This document shows positions 8,853-18,381 of a stretch of 64,000 nucleotides of DNA, one piece after another. The notes beneath the pieces were generated by a model. It was not told the origin of the DNA. It did not search any database and was given only the letters and a program-made list of their open reading frames with translations. The stretch spans positions 69,794 to 133,793 of the forward strand of contig DATKRO010000037.1 of assembly GCA_035532115.1 (NCBI GenBank). Direction: 5' to 3'. Position 1 is the first letter of the stretch. Every line of letters begins with the position of its first letter. Source of the stretch: Acaudatibacter sp035532115 (GTDB lineage Bacteria; Pseudomonadota; Alphaproteobacteria; Caulobacterales; Caulobacteraceae). The position numbers were made by a program, and so were the translations under genes.

Positions 8853-9653
8853 CTAGCGCATTCGTGCGGGGAACGCGCCGCGCTGCATCCCGGCCGGACC
8901 GTCCTTGGTCGGCGCCAGCAGCGGCGGCGTGTAGTCGGCGATCCGCGCCAGCGCCGCGACATCGAGCAGCTCGAGCTCGCCGCACTGCAGGCGGATGAGG
9001 CCCTCGCGGCGCAGGTGCTGCAGGGTGCGGTTCATGTGGACCACCGAGAGGCCCAGGGCGTCGGCGAGGATTTCCTGGGTGAGCGGCATGGAGAAGCGCG
9101 ATCCGCGCACGAGGCCGGCGAGTCCCAGGCGCCAGTGCAACTCGAGCAGCAGATGACCGGTGCGCTCGTAAGCCGTCTGCCGGCCGATGCGGACGAGATG
9201 ATCCAGGAGAAAGATCTCCTCGAGCGCCGCGGACGTCTCGATGGCCGCCATCAGCCCAGCATGCTGCGGCTCTGCCGCCACCGCAGCCAAGGCGCGCGCG
9301 TCGGCGGTCGCGACAGAGGTCAGGGCGACCGTGACTGCGAGCGCCAGCGGACGTTGCCGCGGACCTGGCCAGATCAGGTCGCCGGGCAGGATGAATTCGA
9401 ATATCTGACGCCGGCCATCGGGCAGCTCGCGCTGGCGGCACGCCCAGCCGGAAAGCATCAACCTCGGCATTCGCCGGCCGTCCCCGCAGATCTCGGCGCC
9501 GGCAGGTTGCGCCTGCCGCTGGGCCGCCAGCGAAGCGATGAGGAACCGGTCGGCGGCGGTCAGCGTCGCGAGTGCGCTCAGGCGGGCGCCGAGTGCGTCG
9601 AAGGCGCCGTTCGGGACGCCACGATGAGCTCTAAGATCAATGGCTTGGCTCAC
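8853..9653 (-). CDS. Crp/Fnr-family transcriptional regulator
   Basis: A 266-aa regulator with an N-terminal cyclic-nucleotide-binding-like beta roll (about residues 35-150) and a C-terminal winged helix-turn-helix. The HTH segment SMPLTQEILADALGLSVVHM and the following NRTLQHLRREGLI are typical of the family. The cysteine cluster of Fe-S-sensing FNR is absent, so it is not an oxygen sensor of that kind; the effector is unknown. GTG 9653 is supported by GGGGGAG five bases upstream. Confidence 0.87.
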   Translation of the reverse strand: MSQAIDLRAHRGVPNGAFDALGARLSALATLTAADRFLIASLAAQRQAQPAGAEICGDGRRMPRLMLSGWACRQRELPDGRRQIFEFILPGDLIWPGPRQRPLALAVTVALTSVATADARALAAVAAEPQHAGLMAAIETSAALEEIFLLDHLVRIGRQTAYERTGHLLLELHWRLGLAGLVRGSRFSMPLTQEILADALGLSVVHMNRTLQHLRREGLIRLQCGELELLDVAALARIADYTPPLLAPTKDGPAGMQRGAFPARMR

Positions 9654-9816
9654 GGCGTCTCCCCCTTTCCTCGACGGGCGCCGCGCGCAAGCTGCGCCGC
9701 CCGCCTGCGATGACGAGAATCCCTGAACCGATCTTTAGTTCCCGCGAGGCGCGAAACGGCCCGCCCCGTCGGCCGCCGCTGGCGGCTCCCGACGCGCGGC
9801 GGCGCTCGCGCTTCGC

Positions 9817-11919
9817 TCAACCCGCGAGGAGCATTCCGGCGATGCGCTCGCGGGTGAACGGGAGATCGCGAAGCCGCGCGCCAAGCGCATGGGCGAGGGC
9901 GTTGCCGATGGCGGCCATCGCCGGGCCGAGCGAGACTTCGCCGGTGCCGACCGAGCGCTGGTCCTGGGCCATGACGAGTTCGACGTCCACCGGCGGGATC
10001 TCGTCGAACCGCAGGATGGGATAGTCGTCCCACGCCGTGGAGGCGACCCCCGCGCGAGCCAGGCGCACCTGTTCTTTCAGCGCCCAGCTCGCGGCCATGA
10101 GCATCCCGCCCTCGAGCTGGTTTCTGGCCCCGTCGGGATTGATCACCTGCCCGCAGTCGGCGACGCACCACATGTGCTCGAGGCGGACCTCGGTCTCGAC
10201 GTTCAGGGCGACGGCGGCGGCGACATAGGCGCCGCGGTCGCGGTAGCGGCAATAGGCGAAGCCGAGGCCCCTGCCCGTCCCCGGCGCGCCGCGCCCGGAC
10301 CATCCGGCCATCCGCGCGGTCCGCTCGATCACGTGGCGGCCGCGCGGATCGCCCACGTGCGCCAGCCGAAACGCCACCGGATCCTCCCCCGCCAGCTCGG
10401 CGAGTTCGTCCATGAAGCACTCGCCCGCATAGGTGTTCACCGGTCCGCCCAGCCCGCGCAAGGACGAGGTGCGCACGGGCGCCTGGACCAGATGCTCGGT
10501 GACGCGGCGGGTCGGGATCTCGTACGAAGGGACGGCGTTGAGGATGCCGCCGGAGAAGCGCACCCCGGGCGGCAGGTTCGCCGGCGGCGCCGGCGGCGGA
10601 GCGGGCGGCAGGCCGAGCGCGGTCTCGGCCAGGCAGCGGCCGCGACCGCCGGTATGCGAACCGCTCCAGATTTCGCTCTGATAGTCCGCGAGCCGGCCGC
10701 CCGCGTCGAGTTCGGCGGCCAGTTCTATGTGCATGGCCGTGCCCAGCGGCTCATGGCCAAACTCGTCTTCGCGTCGCCACTGGACGCGGATCGGCCGGCC
10801 GGGCCGGCGCACCGCGATCACCGCCGCGTCGACGGCCGCATCGTCGGAGCCGTTGTGTCCATAGGTCCCGGCGCCCTGGCCGTGGATCACCGTGATCCTG
10901 TCCGGCGCGAGATCGCAGACGCGCGCCAGCAGGGCTCGCAGGGGATAGACCCCTTGCGCATGGGTCCAGACGGTGAGAGCGTCATCGCCCATCAGCGCCA
11001 GGGCGCAGGACGGCCCCATGGAGCCATGGGCGATGTAGGGGCGGCTGTAGGAGGCCTGGAGGCGGCGCCGGTTCGAGGGCTGCGGCGATGGTTCCGGCGC
11101 GGGGAAGGTCTGGCGTGGCAGGTCCTTCAGGGACGCGCTCTGCGACAGGGCCGGCGAAAGCTCAGGGACGCCCTCCCACTCGGCGGTGCGTTCGGCCGCG
11201 GCGAGCGCGGCCTCGGCCGCGCCCTCGCTCTCGGACAGGAATGCGACGAACTGGGCCGCGCGCAGAATGTCGATCGCGGCACCCGCGCCGCGTCGGATCG
11301 CCGCTTCGTCGAGACCGGCGAGCCGCGCCTGGGGCCCGGGCTGGCGCAGCACGCGGGCGTGCAACAGGCCCGGCGGCGCGAGGTCGTGCAGAAACGCCGC
11401 CCCGAACAGCTTCGCCGCCAGGTCGAGCCGCTGCACGCTGCGGCCGACCAGCCGGTGCGCCGCCGGTGGTTTCGGCATCGCCGCCCCGCTGGGCGCCTGG
11501 CGAAGATCGACATCGCCCGTCAGCGCCCAGTAGTCGAGCCCGCTGGGCCGACCCTCGACGAGGAAGGCGCCGTCCTCGATGCCGAGGGCGCCCGGTGCGC
11601 AGGCGAGCCGGCGCGCCGCCGCGGCGGTGAACAGCGCCCGCACCTCGGCGCAGGCCTGGCGGACCGCAGCGCCGGAGGTCTCGGTGGACATGCTGCCGAC
11701 GGTCAGGCCTTCGTCGGGCGAGACGCCGGTCTCGGGATTGACCAGATCGAGCCGTGCGAGGTCCACGTCCAGCTCCTCGGCGGCAATCTGGGCGAGGCCG
11801 GTGACGGCGCCTTGGCCGTATTCGACCTTGCCGACCGCGATCCGCACTCGACCCTTCGTCTCGAAGCCGACCCAGCGGTCGAGGCGCGGATTGGCGGCGA
11901 GGCTCGCCGGAATGCTCAT
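9817..11919 (-). CDS. Molybdopterin-dependent aldehyde/xanthine oxidase-family large subunit
   Basis: A 700-aa catalytic subunit of the xanthine oxidase family, most like IorB/aldehyde oxidoreductase beta subunits, hydroxylating an aldehyde or N-heterocycle with a Mo-MCD cofactor. Seen near the C-terminus is SVGTGEVSLGPAMAAIGNA, holding the conserved glutamate of the GxGE motif. Earlier, GECFMDELAELAGEDP matches the family motif around the Mo site. ATG 11919 overlaps the stop of the [2Fe-2S] subunit as ATGA. No FAD subunit is encoded nearby, so electrons may go to a cytochrome; the substrate cannot be told. Confidence 0.88.
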   Translation of the reverse strand: MSIPASLAANPRLDRWVGFETKGRVRIAVGKVEYGQGAVTGLAQIAAEELDVDLARLDLVNPETGVSPDEGLTVGSMSTETSGAAVRQACAEVRALFTAAAARRLACAPGALGIEDGAFLVEGRPSGLDYWALTGDVDLRQAPSGAAMPKPPAAHRLVGRSVQRLDLAAKLFGAAFLHDLAPPGLLHARVLRQPGPQARLAGLDEAAIRRGAGAAIDILRAAQFVAFLSESEGAAEAALAAAERTAEWEGVPELSPALSQSASLKDLPRQTFPAPEPSPQPSNRRRLQASYSRPYIAHGSMGPSCALALMGDDALTVWTHAQGVYPLRALLARVCDLAPDRITVIHGQGAGTYGHNGSDDAAVDAAVIAVRRPGRPIRVQWRREDEFGHEPLGTAMHIELAAELDAGGRLADYQSEIWSGSHTGGRGRCLAETALGLPPAPPPAPPANLPPGVRFSGGILNAVPSYEIPTRRVTEHLVQAPVRTSSLRGLGGPVNTYAGECFMDELAELAGEDPVAFRLAHVGDPRGRHVIERTARMAGWSGRGAPGTGRGLGFAYCRYRDRGAYVAAAVALNVETEVRLEHMWCVADCGQVINPDGARNQLEGGMLMAASWALKEQVRLARAGVASTAWDDYPILRFDEIPPVDVELVMAQDQRSVGTGEVSLGPAMAAIGNALAHALGARLRDLPFTRERIAGMLLAG

Positions 11920-12398
11920 TGGGCGAGATCTCCGCGCATGCGGCGGGCGGCGAGGGCGACGGCGGCGAGGATCCGGTTGTGGGCGGCGCACCGGCACAGG
12001 TGCCAGGAGAGCGCCGCCGCGATCTCGGCCCGGCTTGGGCTCGGATTGCGATCGAGGAGCGCCTTGGCGCCCATGAGGATCCCGGCCAGGCAGTAGCCGC
12101 ACTGGCCGGCCTGGATGTCGAGGAACGCCACCTGCAGCGGGTGCGGCGCCTCCGGCGTTCCGATGCCCTCGAGAGTGGTGATCGCCCTGCCTGCGAGATT
12201 GCCCACCTCGAGCTGGCAGGCGGGGCGCTCCTCGCCGTCGACGATGACCGCGCAGGTCCCGCACTGGCCGGCGCCGCAGCCGTACTTCGCCGCCTTGAGG
12301 TCGAGGTGGTTGCGCAGCGCCTCCAGCAGCGAGGCGGTCGCCTCGATCGTCAGCGGGCGGGTTGCGCCATTGACGATGAGCTCAATCTCGCGAACCAA
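11916..12398 (-). CDS. [2Fe-2S] small subunit of the molybdenum hydroxylase
   Basis: A 160-aa electron-transfer subunit with two [2Fe-2S] centres. The plant-ferredoxin-like N-terminal domain has C41, C46, C49 and C61. The helical C-terminal domain has C100, C103, C135 and C137. This is the standard pattern of xanthine dehydrogenase-family small subunits. I assign TTG 12398 because GGGAGGA lies at good distance and the fold begins directly after it; a longer open frame upstream is ilvD antisense. The stop overlaps the large-subunit ATG, so the pair is coupled. Confidence 0.9.
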   Translation of the reverse strand: MVREIELIVNGATRPLTIEATASLLEALRNHLDLKAAKYGCGAGQCGTCAVIVDGEERPACQLEVGNLAGRAITTLEGIGTPEAPHPLQVAFLDIQAGQCGYCLAGILMGAKALLDRNPSPSRAEIAAALSWHLCRCAAHNRILAAVALAARRMRGDLAQ

Positions 12399-12418
12399 CG
12401 CGCGTTCCTCCCGCGACC

Positions 12419-14155
12419 TCAGATCTCCGCATAGACCTTGCGTTCGCCGGCCATGCCTGGATGGGTAACCGCGCCGCGGTGCGCCGGGCCGACGGCTTGC
12501 GCATACTTCCAGAGCGCGCCTGAGCCATAGTCGGTCTCGCGCGGGCGCCAATGGCGCTTGCGGTTTTCCAGTTCGATCGGGTCGACCTCCAGCTCGAGCG
12601 TCCCTGCTTCGGCGTCGATGGCGATGATGTCGCCATCCCTGACGAGGGCGATCGGCCCGCCCTCCTGCGCCTCCGGACCGACGTGGCCGATGCAAAGGCC
12701 GTGCGTGCCGCCGGAGAACCGCCCGTCGGTGATCAGCGCCACCTTCTCGCCGCGACCCTGGCCGGTGAGGGCGGCGGTGGTGGAGAGCATCTCGCGCATC
12801 CCCGGACCGCCCTTCGGACCTTCATAGCGGATGACGAGCACGTCGCCGTCCTCGTAGCCGCCGGCCTCGACGGCGGCGAAACATGCTTCCTCGCCATCGA
12901 AGACCCGCGCCGGCCCGCGATGGGTCCGATGCGACTTCATGCCGGCCACCTTGCAGATCGATCCGTCCGGGGCGAGCGAGCCCCAGAGGCCGACCACGCC
13001 GCCGGTGGGAGAGAGCGGGCTCGAGACCGGCCGGATCACGTCCTGGTCGCTGCGCCACTTCACGCCGGCCAGGTTTTCGGCCAAGGTCTTGCCGGTGACG
13101 GTCATCACGTCGCCGTGGATATGGCCGCCCTCCAGCAGCGTCTTCAGCAGCACCGGCACGCCGCCCGCTTCGCCCATGTCCCTGGCGACATAGCGCCCGC
13201 CGGGCTTCAGGTCGGCGAGATAGGGCGTGCGCCTGGAGATTTCGACCACGTCGCGCAGGGTGAACTCGATGCCGCATTCGTGCGCCATCGCCGGCAGGTG
13301 CAGGCCGCCGTTGGTCGAGCCGCCGGTCGCGGCCACCACCACGGCGGCGTTCTCGAACGCCTTGCGGGTGCAGATGTCGCGCGGACGGAGTTGGCGTTCG
13401 ATCAGCCGCACCACGGCCTCGCCGGAAGCGACGGCATACTGGTCGCGGCTCTCGTAGGGCGCCGGCAGGGCGGCCGAGAGCGGTAGGGCCAGACCGATCG
13501 CCTCCGACACGCAGGCCATGGTGTTGGCGGTGAACTGGCCGCCGCAGGCGCCGTCGCCCGGGCAGGCGTGCTGCTCGAGGCTGCACAGATCCTCCAGGCT
13601 CATCCGGCCCGCCGAATACATGCCGACGCCCTCGAAGACATCGACCACCGTCACGTCCCGCCCCTGCCAGCGCCCGGGCAGTATGGAGCCGCCGTAAAGG
13701 AACACCGACGGCACGTTCAGCCGCAGCATCGCCATCATCATCCCGGGCAGGGACTTGTCGCAGCCGGCGACGCCGACGAGGGCGTCGTAGCTGTGGCCGC
13801 GGATGGTGAGCTCGACCGAGTCGGCGATCAGGTCGCGGCTGACCAGCGAGGACTTCATGCCGTCGTGGCCCATGGCGATGCCGTCGGTGACGGTGATGGT
13901 GCAGAATTCGCGCGGCGTCGCCCCGGCGCGCTTGACCCCTTGCGACACCGCGTGGGCCTGGCGCATCAGGGCGGTGTTGCAAGGCGCCGCCTCGTTCCAG
14001 CATGAGGCCACGCCGACGAACGGCTGGGCGATCTCGCGCGTGCCCAGCCCCATGGCGTAATAGTACGAGCGGTGCGGCGCGCGCGCCGGCCCCTCGGTCA
14101 CGTGGCGGCTGGGCAGCTTGGACTTGTCCCAGGTTCCGTCCGGCTTTCTGGTCAT
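12419..14155 (-). CDS. ilvD: Dihydroxy-acid dehydratase
   Basis: A 578-aa Fe-S dehydratase of the IlvD/Edd family, making 2-keto acids from 2,3-dihydroxy acids in valine/isoleucine synthesis. Cluster-type cysteines appear in ASCWNEAAPC (C52), AGCDKSLPG and ACPGDGACGGQ. The last is the IlvD signature and ITDGRFSGGTHG matches the C-terminal signature. ATG 14155 has GGGAG just upstream. It is followed closely by the molybdenum hydroxylase genes on the same strand. A sugar-acid dehydratase of the same family cannot be fully excluded. Confidence 0.93.
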   Translation of the reverse strand: MTRKPDGTWDKSKLPSRHVTEGPARAPHRSYYYAMGLGTREIAQPFVGVASCWNEAAPCNTALMRQAHAVSQGVKRAGATPREFCTITVTDGIAMGHDGMKSSLVSRDLIADSVELTIRGHSYDALVGVAGCDKSLPGMMMAMLRLNVPSVFLYGGSILPGRWQGRDVTVVDVFEGVGMYSAGRMSLEDLCSLEQHACPGDGACGGQFTANTMACVSEAIGLALPLSAALPAPYESRDQYAVASGEAVVRLIERQLRPRDICTRKAFENAAVVVAATGGSTNGGLHLPAMAHECGIEFTLRDVVEISRRTPYLADLKPGGRYVARDMGEAGGVPVLLKTLLEGGHIHGDVMTVTGKTLAENLAGVKWRSDQDVIRPVSSPLSPTGGVVGLWGSLAPDGSICKVAGMKSHRTHRGPARVFDGEEACFAAVEAGGYEDGDVLVIRYEGPKGGPGMREMLSTTAALTGQGRGEKVALITDGRFSGGTHGLCIGHVGPEAQEGGPIALVRDGDIIAIDAEAGTLELEVDPIELENRKRHWRPRETDYGSGALWKYAQAVGPAHRGAVTHPGMAGERKVYAEI

Positions 14156-14308
14156 GGCGCGCTCCCGATCAGGGCGCGCATCCCTAGCCGAGCCCGGCGC
14201 GCCGGCAAAGCCTCTCGCCGCCGCCGCTACCGCAGCGTCGGCCGTGGCGGACGGTTGCTGCGCTCGCGGCGCGCTCGTATTCGTGCCGCCTCGCCCGAGG
14301 AGCCAGCC

Positions 14309-14848
14309 ATGAATCTCGCCGCCGTGCCCATCGGGGCCAATCCGCCGCATGAGGTGAACGTCGTCATCGAGGTGCCGATCGGGGGCGAGCCGATCAAGTA
14401 CGAGATGCACAAGCCGTCCGGCGCCCTGATGGTCGACCGGTTTCTCTATACGTCGATGCGCTATCCCGGGAACTACGGCTTCATTCCCCACACCCTCTCA
14501 GGCGACGGCGACCCCTGCGACGTGCTGGTGGCCAACACCCGCGCGGTCACCCCAGGCATCATCATGAGCTGCCGCATCGTCGGCGTGATGGTGATGGAGG
14601 ACGAGGCCGGCGCCGACGAGAAGTTGATCGGCGTGCCCGCGCCGAAGCTGACGCAGCGCTACGACCACGTCCAGACCCTGACCGATCTTCCGGAGATCAC
14701 CCTCAAGCAGATCGAACACTTCTTCAGTCACTACAAGGATCTCGAGCCGGGCAAGTGGGTGAAGATCGTCCGCTGGGGCGACGCCGGCGCGGCCCGCGCC
14801 ATGGTGCTGGAGGGGATCGAGCGGGCCAAGGCGGCGGGAAGGGACTGA
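14309..14848 (+). CDS. ppa: Inorganic pyrophosphatase
   Basis: A 179-aa soluble family I pyrophosphatase hydrolysing PPi to two phosphates and so driving biosynthetic reactions. The signature DGDPCDVLV, with its Mg-binding aspartates, is clear, as are RYPGNYGFIP and KWVKI. The length matches bacterial hexameric enzymes. ATG 14309 has GAGGAG six bases upstream; an open extension from 14072 lies in the divergent ilvD leader and is discarded. Confidence 0.95.
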   Translation: MNLAAVPIGANPPHEVNVVIEVPIGGEPIKYEMHKPSGALMVDRFLYTSMRYPGNYGFIPHTLSGDGDPCDVLVANTRAVTPGIIMSCRIVGVMVMEDEAGADEKLIGVPAPKLTQRYDHVQTLTDLPEITLKQIEHFFSHYKDLEPGKWVKIVRWGDAGAARAMVLEGIERAKAAGRD

Positions 14849-14871
14849 GCAGGCGCCGCCAGGAACCGTCG

Positions 14872-14901
14872 GGACCCGCTGGGTTTCCTCGCGGCGGGTC
14901 C
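14872..14901. terminator. Candidate bidirectional terminator hairpin after ppa
   Basis: Between the convergent ppa and TetR genes, GGACCCGC (14872-14879) and GCGGGTCC (14894-14901) form an 8-bp perfect stem around a 14-base loop. The plus-strand continuation is CTCTTC, only weakly U-rich. Position between convergent stops supports a terminator role. Confidence 0.5.
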
Positions 14902-14947
14902 TCTTCAAGGCGAGCCGGAGCGCGGGCTCGCGGCGACTTGGCTGGAG

Positions 14948-15634
14948 TCAGGTTGCGGGCGGCTTGTCGGCCAGCGAGAGGAAGCCCGCGGCCATGAAGC
15001 GGGCCATCAGCTGCTTCACCGCCTGGAAGTCGTCCGATCTGCATAGTCCGCCCGACAGCCGGTCGATCCGGCCGGTGCGCGCCAGCGTGTTCATCAGCGA
15101 TCCGGTGACGAAGTGGTAGCCCCAGAAGATGTCGGCCTCGGGCGAGTCCGGCAGCGCGCGCTTCAGGATGCTCACCAGCTTCAGCACCACAGGATCGAAG
15201 TGGACATCCATCAGCGCGGCGCCCTCGGGGGTGTTGCTCACCCGCGCGCAGAAGGCCGCATAGTTCATCCAAGGCTCGCCGCCCTCGATGTAGAGATCGA
15301 GGTCGGTGTCCAGGAACGCGCGCAGCGCCCCCTCCAGGGTGGGATGGTCTCCGGTCTGCGCCTCGTAGCGGTCCAGCGCCTCCATCCGCCGCCCGCTGGT
15401 CACGGCGGCGCGACGGGCGAACACGGCCTCGAAGAGGCTGCGCTTGTCGTCGAAATAGTAGTGCAGCAGCGTCGTGTGGACCCCGACGCGCTCGGCCACG
15501 TCGCGCAGGGTGACGCCGTGAAGGCCGTTCCTGGAGAACAGGTACTCGGCCGCGTCGAGGATCTGCTCGAGCGTCTCGGCGCGCTGTTCGGCCTTGCTGC
15601 GGCGGACCCGCTTCGCCGCCAGTCCCTCGGACAT
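14948..15634 (-). CDS. TetR-family transcriptional regulator
   Basis: A 228-aa TetR-type repressor. The N-terminal HTH spans about residues 15-65, with GVTLRDVAERVGVHTTLLHY and YYFDDKRSLFEAVF, the family's recognition helix and following turn. The C-terminal ligand domain has no recognised class. ATG 15634 has GGAGG eight bases upstream; a longer frame to 15706 lacks support. It lies downstream of, and co-directional with, the TonB-dependent receptor, which it may control; this is inference from position. Confidence 0.88.
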   Translation of the reverse strand: MSEGLAAKRVRRSKAEQRAETLEQILDAAEYLFSRNGLHGVTLRDVAERVGVHTTLLHYYFDDKRSLFEAVFARRAAVTSGRRMEALDRYEAQTGDHPTLEGALRAFLDTDLDLYIEGGEPWMNYAAFCARVSNTPEGAALMDVHFDPVVLKLVSILKRALPDSPEADIFWGYHFVTGSLMNTLARTGRIDRLSGGLCRSDDFQAVKQLMARFMAAGFLSLADKPPAT

Positions 15635-15676
15635 GATGTCAACCTCCTGGTGCGACTGGGGGTCCGATCGCCGGAA

Positions 15677-15773
15677 GGGCGTCAAGGCGCGGACTCGCCT
15701 CGACAATTTCCAGTTGGCGTAGTCGGTGGGCCGCCCTTGTCAATCTTTCCGCTGACGCTGGGCGTCAAGGCGC
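15677..15773. promoter_or_regulatory. 14-bp direct repeats upstream of the tetR-type gene
   Basis: The sequence GGGCGTCAAGGCGC occurs exactly twice, at 15677-15690 and 15760-15773, 83 bases apart, just upstream of the TetR start. The second copy overlaps a small dyad GACGC-TGG-GCGTC. A TTGACA on the minus strand near 15738-15743 lies between them. These could be binding sites for the regulator itself. Confidence 0.4.
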
Positions 15774-15895
15774 CTATCTGCACGCCGCTGTCCGGCAGCC
15801 GCCAACGGGCGCCCCTTGCCGTGGCGCGCAGTTCGCCCGGTTCCGTGTCAGGGCGCCGATCACCGCCACCCGTCCGGCGGCCGTCGTTCGCGGCG

Positions 15896-18094
15896 TCAGA
15901 ACGTCTTCATCACGCTGACGCCGAATTGCCGCGGCGCGCCCGCCAGACGGATCGGCGGCAACAGGGCGGACACATAGTGGTCGTCCAGCAGGTTGGAGCC
16001 GTAGAGCGTGGCGACGATGCTCCCGTGCGTCCAGGCGAGCGATGCGCCGAGAATATTCCGGGCGGCGAGGTAGTCGCCTGCGGCGACGTTGTCGAACAGC
16101 GTCCCCCACTGATGCGAAATGTAGCTGAAGCTGAGCGACGGCGTCAGCGTGTCGCCGTCGGAAAGCCTGTAGTTGTAGGATGCCCCGACGTTGAAAGTAA
16201 GGTCGGGCGCGTAGGTCTGCGGGTGGCCGCCCAGGTTGATGCACAGCGCCGTGGCGGGGCCTGACTCCTGATTGCAGGCGCCGCCGGTCGCCCCCCGCGG
16301 ATCTTCCGTGTAGAAGGTTCCAAGCGCGCTGTGCTCGAGCCCCAGTCCGGCATCGAGCGAGAGACCGCCGAACGCCGCTTGCGCCGAGGCCTCGACGCCA
16401 TACAGCTTGGTCGGGTTCGGATTGTTGAACTCGGTGGACTGGGTCGGGTTGTTCGGAATCGGGACGATGACCTGGAAGTGATCGAAATTGTTGTAATAGA
16501 ACCCCAGCTGCGTATGCAGGTGATTGTCCAATAGACTCGACTTCCAGCCAATTTCGTAGTCCGTCACGTACTCCTGCTGGAACGGCGGCGGGAATGTCCC
16601 ACCGCCAAAGTACAGCGCGCCGTTCAGGCCGCCCGGCTTGGCGCCCGTCGCCACGAACGCGTAGAGAAAGTTGTCATAGTTGAGGTTCCAGTCGAGCGCC
16701 ACCTTGCCGGTAAAGTTCTGACCGGAGTAGGTCTCATTCTGGAAGAAGTGGTAGCCGAACGCGAGGAACTCCGGCACCAGCCAGTTGACGCGATTGTAGG
16801 TGCTCCAGCGCGAATACCGGCCGCCGACCTGCAGCTGGAATCCGGCCGGCAACTTGAAGCTGATCTGGCCAAATCCGGCGGCGGTGTAGGTGTGGTTGAC
16901 GCCGTTGAGTTGTTCGTCGATGCCGCCAGCCGGGACGCCGATGTCGAAGCGTCCCACCGGGAATGCATAGTCGTTGCGGTCGTAATACGCCCCGAGGATC
17001 CAGGTGATGGGCTTGTCGCTTGGCGAGATGATGTTGAATTCTTCGGAGAACAACTCTTCATCCACCGACTCGTTGATCGAGTAGTTCGGAGCCGGCAAAT
17101 CCGTTCCGTCGATGTCGCCCTGCCAGCTGGTCTTGCCTTGCTGGTAGCCGGAGACGGAGCGAAAATCTATTCCGGCCCAGGCGGTGTAGTCGACCTGCAG
17201 GATCGACCTCATGAACCTGTCGTCGGCAGATTCATGGCCATTGTTGGAGAAGTTGAAGAGGTCTCTGGTCGGGTTCACCTTCCTGGTCAGCGGGTTTATG
17301 ATGGCGTCGCCAAAGTAGTTGCCGTTGTACAGATAGTCATAGTCGGTCTTCGACAGCACCCTCAGCGACGGCGTCGGCGTCCAGAGCCAGGAAAGGCGGG
17401 CGCTGCCCCATTTCAGGTTCGGATCCCCGGTCCATGGCCCGGTGACGTGATAGAAACTGTTGCGATAATCGGCGTCGAAGGCGACCCGCGCCGCCAGGGT
17501 ATCGCTGATCGGCAAGTTGATCGCGCCTTGCGCGCCGGCGTCGTCGTAATTGCCGTAATGGGCAAGCAGATAACCGTCGTAGCCGCCGCCGATGACCGGA
17601 TTGCGGGTGGTGACGATGACGGCGCCGCCGGTGGCGTTCTGGCCGCTGAAGGTGCCTTGCGGGCCTCGCAGCACCTCGACGTTGGCGATGTCGAAGTAGG
17701 GCTCTTCCTGAAAATATCCTGGGAAGGTCGCCACGCCGTCGCGGTAGGTGATGACTCCCGTCGAAGTCTGGGTGTTGTGCTCGCCCTTGCCGATGCCGCG
17801 GATGTCGAAATCGTTGCCCTGGCCGAAGTTGTCCACGGTCAGCGACGGGGCGACGAACTGAAGCTGGTCGACCGTGAACACCCCGCGCCTGATGAGATCG
17901 CTCTGGGTGAGGACGGTCGCGGCGATCGCGGTCTTCTGCAGGTTGGTCGTGCGGCGGTCGGCCGTCACCACCACCTCCGGCACGGACGAGGCGGCGGGCG
18001 CCTCCCCGCGCGGCGACGCCGGCTGCGCCCCCGCGACGCCGCCTCCCGCGAAGGCCAGGACGGACGCGCTCAACCACAGTGCATGGATATTCAT
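15896..18094 (-). CDS. TonB-dependent outer-membrane receptor
   Basis: A 732-aa TonB-dependent receptor. A signal peptide ending near AGAQP is followed by a TonB-box-like EVVVTA, a plug domain (about 50-170) with DIRGIG and VEVLRGPQGTFSGQN, and a long beta-barrel region. It ends in the aromatic residue of SVMKTF, as expected for outer-membrane insertion. Barrel style resembles the fumarate/sterol-type receptors frequent in Caulobacterales and sphingomonads; the ligand is unknown. The downstream TetR gene is its likely regulatory partner. Local codon use is less GC-biased than neighbours. Confidence 0.92.
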   Translation of the reverse strand: MNIHALWLSASVLAFAGGGVAGAQPASPRGEAPAASSVPEVVVTADRRTTNLQKTAIAATVLTQSDLIRRGVFTVDQLQFVAPSLTVDNFGQGNDFDIRGIGKGEHNTQTSTGVITYRDGVATFPGYFQEEPYFDIANVEVLRGPQGTFSGQNATGGAVIVTTRNPVIGGGYDGYLLAHYGNYDDAGAQGAINLPISDTLAARVAFDADYRNSFYHVTGPWTGDPNLKWGSARLSWLWTPTPSLRVLSKTDYDYLYNGNYFGDAIINPLTRKVNPTRDLFNFSNNGHESADDRFMRSILQVDYTAWAGIDFRSVSGYQQGKTSWQGDIDGTDLPAPNYSINESVDEELFSEEFNIISPSDKPITWILGAYYDRNDYAFPVGRFDIGVPAGGIDEQLNGVNHTYTAAGFGQISFKLPAGFQLQVGGRYSRWSTYNRVNWLVPEFLAFGYHFFQNETYSGQNFTGKVALDWNLNYDNFLYAFVATGAKPGGLNGALYFGGGTFPPPFQQEYVTDYEIGWKSSLLDNHLHTQLGFYYNNFDHFQVIVPIPNNPTQSTEFNNPNPTKLYGVEASAQAAFGGLSLDAGLGLEHSALGTFYTEDPRGATGGACNQESGPATALCINLGGHPQTYAPDLTFNVGASYNYRLSDGDTLTPSLSFSYISHQWGTLFDNVAAGDYLAARNILGASLAWTHGSIVATLYGSNLLDDHYVSALLPPIRLAGAPRQFGVSVMKTF

Positions 18095-18381
18095 AGTCCC
18101 CCCAAGGCCGGATGGGCCAGCGCCCTCCGGCGCAGGGGCGGAAAGCTGAAGTCAGTTCACTGAGATGTCAACGCTAATTCTCTCGATAGCGAATATCTAA
18201 GGCAGCGCTCGGACGGCGGTTCGTTCCCGATGGGCGGCGCTTCGACGCGGAGCCGGCGGCGTCCTCGGACACCCGGGCGGACGGCGAACCTGGCGTCGAT
18301 GGATGGGATTGGATGGATCGGGCATTTCTCGACGCAACAGGCGGTCTGCGGCCTGGGCGTCGATGGACTGGCGCAGAGGCG
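18095..18381. other. Non-coding leader of the TonB-dependent receptor
   Basis: The 287 bases between gpx and the receptor start contain no supported gene. A comparatively AT-rich stretch around 18150-18200 probably carries the receptor promoter. No Fur-box-like dyad or riboswitch was recognised. Confidence 0.4.

Noticed and set aside
9889..12096. 735-codon open frame on the plus strand
   Set aside because: Antisense to the molybdenum hydroxylase subunits, whose motifs are unmistakable.
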